Assembly (NCBI GenBank): GCA_023053575.1
Contig: JAKZAP010000015.1
Span: forward strand, 14,504,142-14,568,141
Source of the DNA: Branchinecta lynchi
Lineage: Eukaryota > Arthropoda > Branchiopoda > Anostraca > Branchinectidae
Length of the DNA: 64,000 nt
Direction of reading: 5' to 3'
Notes under the pieces: generated by a model
Databases searched by the model: none
Seen by the model: the letters and a program-made list of their open reading frames with translations, nothing else
Told to the model about the DNA's origin: nothing
Shown: positions 44,553 to 56,937 of the stretch, one piece after another
Position numbering within the stretch: the stretch's first letter is position 1
Layout of the letters: every line of letters starts with the position of its first letter
Program-made: the position numbers and the translations under genes

Positions 44553-45376
44553 CTTGTTCACACGGGACTGAAATAAGCGCGTAAACAGTGGCTGACCTGT
44601 TCAGACGACAGATCACTGTTTGGAGTTGACGGGAGAATTAAAAAGAAAAACCTAATTCCGAATAGTATTTTTCTTTGTAACAAAATACATAAAATTAACA
44701 CAAACATCTTGTTAGTTTGTCAAAGTCAAATATAGTTGATTTAAAGTCTTTAGAGTAGATAAAAGAAACAATCGAATATTTGACAGATTTCAGGCGACTG
44801 GGTAAATTTCAAGTTAAAAATTAAATAAATATAATTTAAACAATTTTGTTTTTAAAACTGAACATAAAATATAACTAATAATAAATATAAATAATACGAG
44901 AACACAATGCAATCGTTTTGTGTTGTCAGTCACTTTTCAGTGATGGCTGAATGGAATAATTATTTAAATTATTATTTTATCAAAGAAAAATATTTAAAAT
45001 ATCAGACAGAAACAGAACATACGCTATTGAAATTAGAAAATTATTCTACCTTTTTTTCGAGATCATTTAGTAATCCTTGTATGCTCAATGTAAAAATCAT
45101 GTTATGTTCACATTGCTCTGATAGAATCTGAACTGGATTGACCTAAAACTCGCCAAGCTTGACTAATTCCCCTAATTACAGTCTGTTTACTGTCCCTAGA
45201 GTCATCAAAGGTCACATTCCAAAAGATTTAGTTTACCCCGATCGGTGACCGCGACGAAAATAAGCGCCTATTTGTAAAATCAGCGGCTGATTTTTGGAAT
45301 TTTTTCAACCGCTATTTACGCGCCTAAATCAGCCGCTGATCGGGAATCGGCCGCTGTTTCAGCCCCGTGTGAACAA
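44553..45376. mobile_element. TIR element (right arm only)
   Basis: Inverted ends CTTGTTCACACGGGACTGAAA and TTTCAGCCCCGTGTGAACAAG enclose an AT-rich 824 bp element. The left arm near 36910 lacks it. A 74-codon frame at 44907-45131 shows no domain. The target duplication could be TA, but the flanks have drifted and the superfamily is undetermined. Confidence 0.75.
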
Positions 45377-45647
45377 GTTATCAGTTTTCAATTGTTTTGC
45401 GCCCAGTCACCGCGTCGGACAGCAGGAAAGCTGGATAGGGTTGACAGGAGCTAACAATTCATTTCACGTGGAAAGTAATGGTATTGTCGAATAACGATAT
45501 TTCTGATCCATTTTTAGATGGAAGATAATTTACTGTGCTTTTAGTACAGTACGGTACCCTTCTTTTTACCAGGTACCTTCTGGCTATGGACCGAAACGAG
45601 ACCTTCTATGACTCTGGTGACAACACCAATGCTAATTGGAAAGACAG

Positions 45648-46514
45648 CAAGACCAAAGTTTTCGATGGGATCCCCGAAAAATAATATTCGATCCAGAAAA
45701 TTGGGTCTTATCTTCGCTAGATCCAGTCTTCGCTAGAATCCTTGAACATTTTTACTATTGAAATTTGGAAACAGATTAATTTAGTAAATAGCTAGTCATC
45801 TGAGAAGACCAAGTTCAGATATACCTCTATAAGCCATATTTGTTTTGACGATACTGATCGATACTTCTTGTTTTACTTTTACGGTTCTGGCCGAATTCCG
45901 AGCAAACTACTTGTCCAGCAAAAAAGAAAGCTCAGAAACGAATTCATCGTATCTCTTCATCCTTATAAAGAACATCTAATCAACTTCAAATAGAACTTTA
46001 ACTTATAAAAATATTCGGTTCATCCGGATTTTGGACGAACTATATGACCGGAAAAAAATATTGTCATGTACGAATTCAGCGTCTCTTCTTACCGCGAAAT
46101 CTGTCATCTAATCATTTTAAAGTAAAACTTTTTCTTTTAACAGATTTTCCAGTTTTGTCCAGATTTCGGGCGAACTAGTTGGCGGGGTGGAAAATGATGT
46201 TCGCATAAATGTTCAGCATGTCTTCTTATCCTTGATCTAATCGACTTGAAATGAAACTTTTGCTTTTACAAAATTAGCTCTTTGTAAATATTTTGTTTGC
46301 CCCTAAATTTAACCCCCTTCCCACCCCTAAATGTATGGCTATAGAGCCCATCTACGAATTCGACCTTAATCTTAAGCCAAAGAAACCTCACACCAAGTTT
46401 CATAAAAATATCTCATTCCCTTGAGAGTTATCGAGCTCACAGACGGACGCATGGACAGATGGACAAATTTTGCGATGTCATAGGTATCCCTCTACTTCCG
46501 TTTTGGGATCCAAG
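45648..46514 (+). mobile_element. Tandem-core repeat, copy 11 (counterpart of copy 9)
   Basis: CAAGACCAAAGTTTTCGATG to TTTTGGGATCCAAG, with TTTCATAAAAATATCTCATTC and ACGGACGCATGGACAGATGG. Slightly longer than its inverted partner at 36159-36701. Confidence 0.8.
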
Positions 46515-47789
46515 AAATATGGCATGCACCATACAATCATCCAATCGCCATCTGCTTTTCCAAAGTTTCAGAAGCCAATAATTGTGAGACAATGAACGGT
46601 TTACCTGGTTTGTTGCAAAACGAATCCAGTTTTCCCCGAAGACGGATCCTGGGGTCCCGGGTTTCATGTTTTCAAGTTCTAGTTGTGTCCCTGACTGTTT
46701 CATGAACCTATAGCATATACATTTTTGACCTACAGCAATTGGCAGAGTATGTATGCTGCGGACGGATCTAGGTACCTAAAAACATACTCGGTCTCCAAGA
46801 ACCTCTATCTTTGGTTCCAAGCAGCGACTATGGACACCCTGACGAAATTGAGCTGAACTAAAAGTAATTTCTAAGCTTTGAGTTAATACCCGTCTACTTA
46901 CCTCTTTTTCGCTGCCTACACCCAAGGAAAAATCGTAGAGGGCGAGGGGGACCCGCTCTAAGAAGCATGACACGTGACATCACAATGATAGACAACTTCT
47001 GAGTACCATTCTTTTCCATCATACACTAGCCAGGAAATCTTGCATCATAAAGAGCAATTGTTGGGTCAGACGAAAGGTCAAATATTTTGGTAAGTCCACT
47101 GCCACCGTATATTCACCGCCAGATCATTGGTGCAGGTAGCGCAGGTAGCTGGTTCATATTATTCCAGATGTAAATCCTTAAACACGAAGAGGGTGTTTAC
47201 CACCACCAACCCTAATTTTGCGTTAGTCCTTGATGTTTCAAATATTTTGTTCTATTTTAGATCCAGATAAATATATAAATGTGCCAAAATAAATAAATGT
47301 GTCAAACTTGACCCATTTGGCATATGTTTCCAATTAAAGAAGCTTGGAGAATCTGGTTATGGGCGCAGTCAGGCCGGTGTCCTTCAAGGGCCTTAGTAAC
47401 GACGAACTATCCCTTCCCAAGTACAACGACCCTGGCCTTAGGTGACTGATAATCTTTCAAGCATTTTTCCATTATTTCCATGATTATTTTTCTTTTAACT
47501 CAGTTGGGATTCTGCAATTATAGTTGCTCTTCTAAATATTACTTGACCAGTTGGTGACTAATGATCCCTTAATCGTGCCAAACTTAATCCGTTTGGCGCT
47601 CGACGGCCCATCAAAATATTAGGTATGGCAAGATCAGACCCTACCCTCTGGACAAACTAATCCTCTCGAGGACAAAAGATTTCCTCGGTTGTGTTCAACG
47701 GTAGCACTGTTCCACCGCCACCGCGGTTTTCCATAACCATATATTTTCCGCCACCTTTTCGTTCAGGAAGCGCATGTAGCCTGTGCAGG
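46515..47789 (-). other. Right-arm segment, no gene
   Basis: The inverse of 35010-36158 and 33000-33826 (for example TTGGTTCCAAGCAGCGACTA near 46815 against 35110, and CCGCGGTTTTCCATAACC near 47735 against 33125). It contains the empty site for copy 8 near 46935. No coding frames were recognised. Confidence 0.6.
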
Positions 47790-47924
47790 CAGGGTCGTCA
47801 CTAGCCTTTTACCTTTTTTTTGGGGGGACGTCCGGTTTTTGCCGATTTACTTAAAAATTTGCCGACAAAAAACGCCGTTAACGGCGTACATTTCCCGCCA
47901 GCACGGAATAGAACCGGGGTAAAA

Positions 47925-48765
47925 CTACAGCACCAGCTGAGACTACTCCTTTGATGTAATTTCGTATATTTAAATTCACATATTTGGCTTTTAATTTAGC
48001 TTTTGCTAAAAAGCGAAGCTTCCAACGACTGTACCAAGAACAAGTTAAAGTAAGCCCCCCAGGCGAAATTTTTTAAATTGCTTTTTCCGGAAAAATGTAT
48101 CTATACCTGCCATACAAGTTCTAGCTTTTAACGTGTTTCAGACCCCCCCCCCCCCCACGAGTTTCAGTCCTAAAATGCCAACTAAATGAAACACCGTTCT
48201 TCCAAATAAAGAATACTACAAAATGCGACGCAGGCGAAATTTTGTGTAAGCTAACAGTAATGCATCAGATGAGATTATTCCTTTGGTATAATTTCGTATA
48301 TTAAAGTTCACATATTCTGCTTTTCCTTTTAGCTTTCGCTAAAAAGCGAAGCTTCCAACGAATGTACCAAGACAAGTCAAACCAAGTGCCGCAGGCGAAA
48401 TTTTTTTAATTTGCCCTTTTCCCGGAAAAAGTCAGCTATAGTAACATACAATTTCTGTCTTTTAACGTATTTCAAACCCAAGAATTTCTATCCTAAAACG
48501 AAAACTAAATGATACACCGTTCTTCCAGATAGAGGATACTACAAAATGCGCCACAGGCAGAAATTTTATGTAAAACTAATTGTGATGCATCAGTTGAGAG
48601 TGTTCCTTTGATGTAAATTCATATATTTTAATTCACATATTTGGATTTTCGTTTGAAATTTCGCTGAAAAGCGAAGCTTCCAACGACTATGCCCAGAACA
48701 AGTTGAACTAACAACGGCGGCGAAATTTTTTTAAGTCTGTTTGTTTCGGAAAAATTTGCGCCAGA
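47925..48765. repeat. About 330 bp tandem repeat, 2.5 copies
   Basis: AAAAAGCGAAGCTTCCAACGA recurs near 48009, 48341 and 48667. Each unit also carries GGCGAAATTTT, a TTTTAACGT.TTTCA block and ACACCGTTCTTCCA. The copies are roughly 80-85% alike by eye. They lie inside the hAT 47790-52683. Confidence 0.8.
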
Positions 48766-50879
48766 CAAATGTTTGCAGAATTTGATTTCTTACGTTTAAA
48801 AAGACCCGATGTGCCCGACAAAAGCAATCAGAATTCGATTTCTTAAGTGTTTTAACCGACAAGACTGTAAAGAACTTTATTTCTTACGTGGAAATAGAAG
48901 CCGATGTACCTACGAGGCTTAAACTTTCCGCATGCACCCTATAAAAATTTACAGAATTTGATAAAAAAAAAATTTCGTGTTAATCAATTGTGAAACTTGT
49001 TAGGGACGTGTAACTCTTGTAAGTAACAATTGGCTGTTATACCATAATCATCTTCGGCGGTGAGAGGTTTCCGACCGTGTCAACGCAACGGTACAAATGA
49101 TAATGAAAACAACGATATAGTTTCAAAATAATTAGCAGAGTGTCATCTATTAATCCGGGATCCAGACCACGATATCGTTCAAAAACAGGGGGGGGGGGTC
49201 ACAAATTATACATATTCTGAATTCAGTTTTAACGGGCTATCGAATGGTGTGTTTTTTATTTTTTTTAAACTTACAGATTTTTCTTAGAAATGCCTTAGAA
49301 ACCAAGAAAAGCGAAAATTCTTTAGCTTTTTTAACTAAATTGTCATTTTTCTCAGAAAAACTTCCAGCAACTACATATTTGTATTATTTCATTGGAAAGA
49401 TAAGCTCCTTAGTAATTGTTTGAGCTATTAAAACTTCAAAGATATTTAGTTTTAAGAATTTCTGGAATTTTTTTTAAGCAGAGCATCCACGTTTTCATCA
49501 GTGGGCAACCGTGGATATTTCAAACTAAATATTCTAGTCTGGCGGTAAGTTTAGGGCCAATTTTTTACGTGGAGTCCTATTATGACGTTAGTTTTTCCCT
49601 TAGGGTAGGTATAAGTCATGTAGGCTAGATAGCCTATAGGCTGAATAGCCTATAAATCCTATAATGATCTTTTTGGAAAATACTGTTCCAGACCTTCTTG
49701 AGCCGAAAACGAAAAGTCGATAACACAGCAATTGTGTAGGTGACCGACATTTTGACCTATAAGAGCAATTTAGGCCTATAAAGGTACCAGATCTATGAAA
49801 ACATCACCCGTGCACAACGAAAGAAGTAAAACACAGCAAACTCGAAAAACTATATCTATATTTGTGTTTGTGGGCTATCGAATTAAATATTTCATATTTT
49901 TCTAAACTCATTAACATTACAAAGAAATGTCTTAGAAAACAAGCAAATACGGAAACGTTCCTCTTTTTGTGTTGACGGTAATTTTTTCGGTAAAGTATCA
50001 ACCTGACTAGCCTACTTGTTTTTACCATTCCATTAGAAAGACAGACCTCTTGCCAATCTCTTAAATACTTGAACTTAAGAAGTAATTGTTGCTAAGAATT
50101 ATTATTAACCAAAATCAGGAACTAAATATATCAATTTAAAAATATAGCCTGCTTTGATCGTTAGAATAGAAGTTAATACTGACGATTACTTCATCTAAAA
50201 TATAATATATAGCCTATCTTCCCTGTAAGCCAAAGTAATGGATTTTCTAAGTAAAAATCTGTTAGGTTCTTGCCGCCAGCGTAATGCCATGCTTGCCCTT
50301 TTTTGGGAAGCTTTTGAACGCTGAAGCTACTGACTCGCTAAACAACATCAGCCTTAGAAGGCAAGAACCTAGGGTTCGCACCACAAATCTTGGCCGGACG
50401 TTGTTCTCAACTATTGTCCCCGCTTGCCACTGAGTTTTCTTTCACGACCAACTAATTACTCTTCGTGGCAGCCACCAAGCAACGCCATGTCTCCTTCCAC
50501 CCATCTCTCATTCGTACGTGACTGGCTTAGTCATCAGGGCGAGCCATTGGGTCTCCCATAGTCTCTGACCCTTCCTAAAGACTAGTCAGTTCAATGTCCG
50601 CACTGACCGCCTTTATTCGGACAGAGCAACATCAGGTCGTCGGATTACGTGCACGAACCGTCTTAGGCTCTGATTGGGGTCGACAGAAGCGGTCGGTGTG
50701 ATCTGCCAAGTGTTCGAACTTTCTCATTACCTGTGATCCTCAGATTGCATTTTCAGTATCCATCGCAGGCATATATGGCAGACTGCATTGAGTTCACGTG
50801 CTTCTGCGGGTTTCAGTGGGGAAACTTGGGGGTCATGTAGAAGTATTGAAAGGAAAAGGCCTTCGTAGTCTGAGGCAAT

Positions 50880-51600
50880 ATTTAATATGATATGATATTT
50901 ATTTGTCTTCAGAGCCCAAAGGCCATAACAAACACACATAAATAACAACATATAAATACAAAATAAACGGTCACACTACTACACTAAACCCCACTCAAAC
51001 ACTTTTCCCTGTGCCGACTGGCCACTCTGAGGAACCTCGCCAGGTTTCTTATACTAAGATGTTCTTTGTTCTTTGCGCTTTCGACTTAATCAGCGAGGAG
51101 GTTTGAATCCTCGGTATGGAAAGGCTTGGGATGACTTCCACCTTGTGCTTATCCATGATTCTTTGCTATCGAATTAGTGACTTCCTGCATTCCCCGCTTC
51201 ATTATCCCTTTCTTTGCTGAGTCGAATGCAGAAACAAAGTCGATGAAGAATTTCGTGGGTACCTGTTGATGCTTGAAGCTGTGCTCAAGAACTTGGCAAA
51301 GTGTCTGTCTGAAGTCTCTGAAGCTTTGCAGTAGGATAGCTACTGCACTTACTATCAGAAAGATACCACTGTAGTTTTTTACAATGGAGTTGCGCTAGTC
51401 TTCGGGGATGTCTTCCAGATGTCAACGATGATGTTGTAGAGGTATGGCAGACGGGCTATTCTGACAGATCGTCTGCGGTTGCATCATTATTGTCTGATAG
51501 GAATAGTCATAGATTTCCTCTACAGCGAGCGGGCTGAAGACTGGAGTGTTCCTATAGAAACATTAGCAGAAATGCTGACAATTTTTTTCTTCTTCTGAGC
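50880..51600 (-). pseudogene. LINE reverse transcriptase remnant
   Basis: Minus-strand reading around 51200-51330 gives LRDFRQTLCQVLEHSFKH-like and FFIDFVSAFDSAKKGIM. These resemble the RT block with the first catalytic Asp (FIDFxxAFDS). A LINE 3'-UTR-like GGCCTTTGGGCTCTGAAGAC lies near 50920, similar in position to GGCCCTTGGGCTTTATT at 38830 and GGCCATACGGCTTTT at 61580. Heavily decayed. Confidence 0.5.
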
Positions 51601-52904
51601 ACCACCGCATGTATGCAGCATACATCTTGAATGTTAAGGAACGTTACCCTCGCTATCGTTATATATTGCAACCCTCCCGTCCTTGTTTCCGTGAAACCCC
51701 ACTGTAACTCTCACGGCGCAGTTGTCACGGCTTAGAGTTAGAGCAAGCAGATTACATGCGAATAGCCTATGAGATGCTGGAATTGAACTCTGAATTCAGC
51801 ACGAAAAACTGACCTATAGGACTGGGAAAAACTTAGTTTTGTGGAGACTTGTTCAGTATAGGCTATTGAGTCTGTAAGCAATATAGCCTATATGATCTAT
51901 GCTATCTTAAACTAATGTCATAAATAGATTCCCAGTCAACAGCTGACCCTAAACTTATCGTCAAACCAATATATTTAGTATAAAATTTCCACTGTAGCTC
52001 ATCGACGAAACATGGATTTCCTGCCTACATAAATTCCAGAATCCCTAGATTTTATTTCTTAAGTTCACCAACTCGTCGAATAACGGTTGGCAAGGAGCTT
52101 CTCTTTCTAGTACAATAATTTACAAAATAACGCAGTTTTCGGGAGTTGTTTCAGAAATTTATTTGACAGGTTTGACGGATTTGGTCTTTATAGGCAATTT
52201 AAGCCTATATGACTATATGCATCCCAAGAGAGAAACCAATGTCATAACTGGATTCCACGTCAAAAACTAACCATAAACGCAAATTCAAACTAAAATAAGC
52301 ATTTTAATTAAATTAATTAGCAGAGTTGCATCTATGGTATTTTCATCCTGAAAAGTTATGGATAGATTTGTAATACCAACTAGATTACGTAAAATAATTT
52401 TACAAGTATTGACCAGTCACGATGTCAGCGATTAAAAAGGATAAAGTTCAACTGTCTGCAAAATCAATTTAGTCCCTACTTCCGAAATGCTGTTGTTTTT
52501 TTTTATTGTAAGCAAAAGTCACCTGTTAGACCATAATCATTTTCGGCGAATCATTTTTCGGCAAATCATTTTCGGTGCTTCGTGCCGACAAACAAGTGAA
52601 CTTTCGCAGGGCTTCGCCCGACGAAAGTACTTTCTCAAGACCTTTGGAGGGGGGGATCCCCCCTCCCCCTAGTGACGCCCCTGTGTGCAGGTAGTTTCAG
52701 ATTTAAATCTTAAAATGTGAAAAGGGTGTCAAATCTTGTCAAACCTAATATTCTGATAGGGTGTCGAGCGCCAACCGAATTAAGTATCACGACTACCTTG
52801 TGTGTGTTATTCTTGTGTGTTTTATATTTACAAGTGTAGTTGATTTTGAATCTGTTGTAAAGAAACGCAAATCAGCGATGCTGCCAAGTTTTTCTATTAA
52901 ACCT

Positions 52905-52928
52905 GTCTACTACTACTACTACTACTAC
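52905..52928. repeat. (ACT)n microsatellite
   Basis: About seven ACT units within a stretch (about 52795-52930) that has no counterpart in the left arm. Confidence 0.85.
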
Positions 52929-53150
52929 CTGAAAGCGTATCTAGAAGGAAGTCTTCAGAGAGGTACTTATGCGGCCGACTTCTTACTTATTCAAATTTCA
53001 ACAGTTTGGGGGCCTTGGTTCTTGAAGTTACAATTTCTTCGGTTGGACTTAAACAAATAACTATTTGAAACATTATTAATCTCATTCTTCGTTTTAGCTA
53101 GGATTAACATAGAGTTAGCGTTGGTTGCGGGAACTCCTCTTCGCATTTAA

Positions 53151-53280
53151 TGTAGAATTCTCTGATTTATAGTTTATTTAAAAACCCAAGCACCTAGAAC
53201 AAAGCACAATATAAGCACAAGCAAGCAAATACAAAGGCATAACATAAGCACAGGCAAGCGGGTTAGCACACAATGCTGCA
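53151..53280 (-). repeat. 3' LTR
   Basis: 130 bp, TG...CA ends (plus strand TGTAGAATTC to AATGCTGCA). Identical by eye to 57327-57456. Unusually short for a Ty3/gypsy LTR. Confidence 0.95.
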
Positions 53281-53294
53281 TCTCCCTTCTTTTC
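53281..53294 (-). other. Polypurine tract
   Basis: On the minus strand GAAAAGAAGGGAGA lies directly against the 3' LTR, the expected position for second-strand priming. Confidence 0.85.
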
Positions 53295-53310
53295 ATTTAG
53301 GGCGGTCTGC

Positions 53311-56300
53311 CTACACGTCCATCCTTATAGGTGGCCTAACCACTCTGCCACTGCGGGTATGTGGCATGACCTTTGATGTAGTGTTGGGTGGCTTAGTCCC
53401 CGTGGCTGGGCAGTTGGTAGCAGCATTTTGAGGTGTAGGCACGATGCTTGGTGGGAGAAGGGGTGGGTCAGATGGCTCACCTTCTTCTCCTGGCATCGGA
53501 AGATTTCTTGTCGGGGTCTCGATGTTTGTTTGGTTTCGCTGGGGTGATTCGGTTAAGGCGGGCTGGAAGATGTCACTGCTTTCATCCCCTGTGATAGGAG
53601 GAATTCTGACTTTGTCCTTGGCTGCCGGGAAGGAGCGCCGAGAGATATGAACTCTGTTTCGTCGCAGCCTGGAACCGTCTTCTGTCTCCACTACGTATGA
53701 TCTGGGGTTTTCATGGCGGGATATGATTTTCGCTTTTGTCCAAGGGCCGTTCGTTTTCTTCTGGATAAAAACTTGGTCTTCCAGTTGTGGCTCGGGTAGT
53801 GGTTTTGCAGACCTGTCGTGATAGGATTTCTGTCTTTCCTGTTCCTTTGATCTGTGTTGTAGGAAAGTTTGGAGGGGGGTGACTCTTGGTTTCAGCTGAT
53901 TGTATGTTGATGGTAGGACTGACCGCAGCTGGCGACTCATGAGGAGTTGAGCGGGTGAGGCATGGCCGTCAACTGGGCTGTTCCTATATTCTAGAAGTGC
54001 AATATGTGGGTCGCTTCCACTTTCTTTTGCTTTGGTTAGTATCCGTTTGCAGGTTTGTACTGATTTTTCCACCAGACCGTTTGATCTTGGATAGATGGGA
54101 CTGGAGGTTTTCAGACTAATTCCCCATTCTTGTGCAAAGTCTCTGAACTCTTGTGAGAAAAGTTGTGAGCCATTGTCTGAAGTTATCAGCTGAGGGATTC
54201 CGAAACGTGCAAAGTTGGCTTTCAGTTTGTTGATGATTGCGGATGATGTCTGACTTGATAATTTGTCTATTTCAAAGTATCTGCTGTAATAGTCGGCAGT
54301 AATGAGATAGCAGGTTTTGTTCCACTGGAATAGGTCAATGCCGGTGTGTTGCCATGGGAGTGACGGCGGCTGGTTGCTAATCAACGGCTCCTTTTGATTG
54401 TTCGCTGCAAATTTTGCACATGTTTCACATTTTTGGACGAAGGTCTCGATGTCTGAATTCATCCCTGGCCAGTACACAATCATTCTGGCGCGCTGTTTTG
54501 TTTTGTCGATCCCTAGGTGTGCTGAGTGAAGCTGGTGAATTATGTTGGTTCTGAGAGGGTGCGGTATCACGATTCTTTGACCTTTTAAGACTAGCCCATC
54601 GTGGATTGCTAGTTCGTGTTTGGTACTCCAGAACCGAACAGCTTCTGTTGGGCACGACTGGCGTGTGACGGGCCATCCTTTGAGTATGAGTTCCTTGACT
54701 ACCTCGAGTTGGGGGTCACTTTCTGTCTCACGGCGTATTTCGTCTAATTTGGAGTCGCTTACTGGCAGGGACTTCATCACTGCATGCACAAAAACTTCGA
54801 TGTCGTTCTGCATTTTGGTATCGATGTCCGGCAAGTGAAGTCGAGAGAGAGCATCCGCTACCGGGATATCTGACCCAGGGCTATAGTGTACTTCTATGTC
54901 GTACGGCTGGATTTGAATCATCATTCGCTGTAGCCGTGCCGGTGCAACATGGAGTGGACGTGACAGGATGGTCTCTAATGGGCGGTGATCTGTTGTTACG
55001 ATGGTTTTGCGTCCATAGATATAGTGATGGAAGTGTTTGCACCCGAACACGATCGCATACAGTTCTTTCTCTAGTTGCGAATAGTTCTGTTCTGTCTTGC
55101 TAAGGGACCTAGATGCAAACCCTACAATCTTCCCATTTGAGGATAGTTCGGCTCCAAGTCCATGCTTTGAGGCGTCAACCTTGAGTTCGACAGCTTTACA
55201 TCCGTGGTCGAAGAAAGCTAGATTTTCTGATATGCAGCTCTTGATCTCTTTCATGCTCGATTCGTGGTCGGATTCCCATCTGAATTCGGAGGCTTTCGTA
55301 AGATCTCTCAGTGGCTTATTTTTTGAGGATAGGTCGGGTATGTACTTTGATAGGAAGTTGAGCATTCCTAATAGTGTCTGTAGCTCTTCTCTAGACTGGG
55401 GGTTTGGCATGTCCTGTATAGCCCTGACCTTTTCTGGGTCTGGCTTTATCCCGCCTTTGCTGATGATGTGGCCAAAATATTTGACCTTGTCTTTGGAGAA
55501 TTCGCATTTTTCACTGTTGAACCGGATTCCCTTTTCTCTGGCTCTCCTAAGAACGGCTGCTAGCCTTTGGTTGTGCTCTTCGCGGTTTTTTCCATATACT
55601 AGAATATCATCCACAAGTATTCTAATACCTTCTAGCCCTTCAAACGCCTCTTCCATTTTTCTCTGGAACTCATCTTGCGCAGACACTAGGCCAAAGGGGT
55701 ATCTCTTCCATCTGTATCTTCCGTAAATAGTGCTGAAGGTTGTATAGTAGGAAGATCGTGTGGAAAGTGGGAGTATCCAGTAGCCTGAGCGGGCATCAAG
55801 CTTGCTGAATACTGCTGCTCCATCGAGCTCAGCAACGGCATCGTCGAATGTTGGGACTGGGTAGTAGGGGCGTTTTATCGCCTTGTTCAGGTCAACAGGA
55901 TCGATGCAGAGTCTTACACCACCATCCTTTTTTTCAACCATTACCATGGCATTAACCCAATCCGTTGGCTCACTGACCTTTTCGATGATGTCAAGACTTT
56001 CTAGACGTTCCAGCTCGGCCTTGAGCTTCTGTTTTAAGGCTAGTGGTACTTTCCTAGCTGGATGTACTGTGGGTGTTGCATTGTCCTTTAAGTGTATTTC
56101 ACACTCTGTTTCAAGTTTGCCTATACCCTTGAATACATCACAATATTCGGTTACCGGTGACTGTTCAATGTTCAGAACAAGCTTGATCAGATTCATATCT
56201 TTGCTTGCTTTGAACCCGATTATCGGTGTGGTGTTTGACTCAACCACATAAAAGGTGAGTGATTGTGTAGGTCCGTTTTTGTAACGACAAGGGATGTTGC

Positions 56301-56937
56301 AGACTCCTAGATAAGGTATTGTCGATCCACAATAGCTGGTGAGGCGCTGCGTGGCTTTCAGTAACTCTGGTTTTGGCGACAGCTTATTCAGGTATTGAGA
56401 AGGTATGATGTTGACCTGAGCCCCTGTGTCAATCTTGAAGTCAATGTGGATCTGTCCACAGACAGAAATTTCAGCAAAGATTTCATCCTTGCTGGAGTCC
56501 TTGTTGATGGCATACAGGAACACCTCTGTCTCTTCCTGGTTGTTCATATCAAAGGTGGATGCTGGGGTATATGTGGCCTCATTTCCAACCGTGTTTACTG
56601 CCTTACTTTTGCAGACTTTTGCAAAATGGTTCTGTCTTTTACACTTGGCACACGTTTTTCCTTTTGCTGGGCACACATGCTGGGGCGAATAGTTTCCACC
56701 ACAAAAGTAGCACTCTGTCTTTTTTTGTGAGAAACTGGAACGATTCTTTGCAATGGCATCCACTTCTTGTTTCATTTCCTTTTGTTCGAAGGTTTTCAGC
56801 TGTGCTTGGGTTGACTCATGAGCTCGGCATATCGTGACAGCTTGGGCCAGAGTAAGGCTGTCACCAGTGGCTAATAGTTTTTCACGTAGTTTAGGATTTC
56901 TGACTCCACAAACTATCTTGTCTCTTACCATCTCACT
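53311..56937 (-). CDS. gag C-terminus and Pol polyprotein of the LTR retrotransposon
   Basis: Open from the in-frame TAA at 56938 to a stop at 53311; first Met at 56931 (1206 residues). Counting from that Met: Cys/His zinc knuckles 74-107 (CYFCGG, then CAKCKRQNHFAKVC); aspartic protease DTGA 168-171; RT about 300-450 with KLDARSGYW, YPFGLVSAQD and VDD 440-442; RNase H about 583-655 (KVDASKHGLGA, TTDHRPL). Integrase follows with the zinc pair H801/H805 and C835/C838, and catalytic D866, D919 and E955. D919 and E955 are separated by 35 residues, the DD35E pattern. It would process, copy and integrate the element. No frameshift is seen across 3.6 kb. Confidence 0.93.
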   Translation of the reverse strand, partial: SEMVRDKIVCGVRNPKLREKLLATGDSLTLAQAVTICRAHESTQAQLKTFEQKEMKQEVDAIAKNRSSFSQKKTECYFCGGNYSPQHVCPAKGKTCAKCKRQNHFAKVCKSKAVNTVGNEATYTPASTFDMNNQEETEVFLYAINKDSSKDEIFAEISVCGQIHIDFKIDTGAQVNIIPSQYLNKLSPKPELLKATQRLTSYCGSTIPYLGVCNIPCRYKNGPTQSLTFYVVESNTTPIIGFKASKDMNLIKLVLNIEQSPVTEYCDVFKGIGKLETECEIHLKDNATPTVHPARKVPLALKQKLKAELERLESLDIIEKVSEPTDWVNAMVMVEKKDGGVRLCIDPVDLNKAIKRPYYPVPTFDDAVAELDGAAVFSKLDARSGYWILPLSTRSSYYTTFSTIYGRYRWKRYPFGLVSAQDEFQRKMEEAFEGLEGIRILVDDILVYGKNREEHNQRLAAVLRRAREKGIRFNSEKCEFSKDKVKYFGHIISKGGIKPDPEKVRAIQDMPNPQSREELQTLLGMLNFLSKYIPDLSSKNKPLRDLTKASEFRWESDHESSMKEIKSCISENLAFFDHGCKAVELKVDASKHGLGAELSSNGKIVGFASRSLSKTEQNYSQLEKELYAIVFGCKHFHHYIYGRKTIVTTDHRPLETILSRPLHVAPARLQRMMIQIQPYDIEVHYSPGSDIPVADALSRLHLPDIDTKMQNDIEVFVHAVMKSLPVSDSKLDEIRRETESDPQLEVVKELILKGWPVTRQSCPTEAVRFWSTKHELAIHDGLVLKGQRIVIPHPLRTNIIHQLHSAHLGIDKTKQRARMIVYWPGMNSDIETFVQKCETCAKFAANNQKEPLISNQPPSLPWQHTGIDLFQWNKTCYLITADYYSRYFEIDKLSSQTSSAIINKLKANFARFGIPQLITSDNGSQLFSQEFRDFAQEWGISLKTSSPIYPRSNGLVEKSVQTCKRILTKAKESGSDPHIALLEYRNSPVDGHASPAQLLMSRQLRSVLPSTYNQLKPRVTPLQTFLQHRSKEQERQKSYHDRSAKPLPEPQLEDQVFIQKKTNGPWTKAKIISRHENPRSYVVETEDGSRLRRNRVHISRRSFPAAKDKVRIPPITGDESSDIFQPALTESPQRNQTNIETPTRNLPMPGEEGEPSDPPLLPPSIVPTPQNAATNCPATGTKPPNTTSKVMPHTRSGRVVRPPIRMDV

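Larger units (their letters stand above)
47790..52683. mobile_element. Large hAT-type element (right arm only)
   Basis: Starts CAGGGTCGTCACTAGC and ends CTAGTGACGCCCCTG (reverse complement CAGGGGCGTCACTAG). TGTGCAGG flanks it exactly on both sides (47782-47789 and 52684-52691). The left arm at about 33075 has the uninterrupted CTACCTGCACAGGCTAC, a paralogous empty site. Interior: three 330 bp tandem units, Helitron-family blocks (48975-49145, 52300-52500), and a decayed LINE fragment. The 3' subterminal region has GGGGGGGATCCCCCC. No intact transposase was recognised. Confidence 0.9.

Noticed and set aside
44907..45131. 74-codon frame as a transposase fragment
   Set aside because: No DDE motif or zinc finger, and too short to judge.
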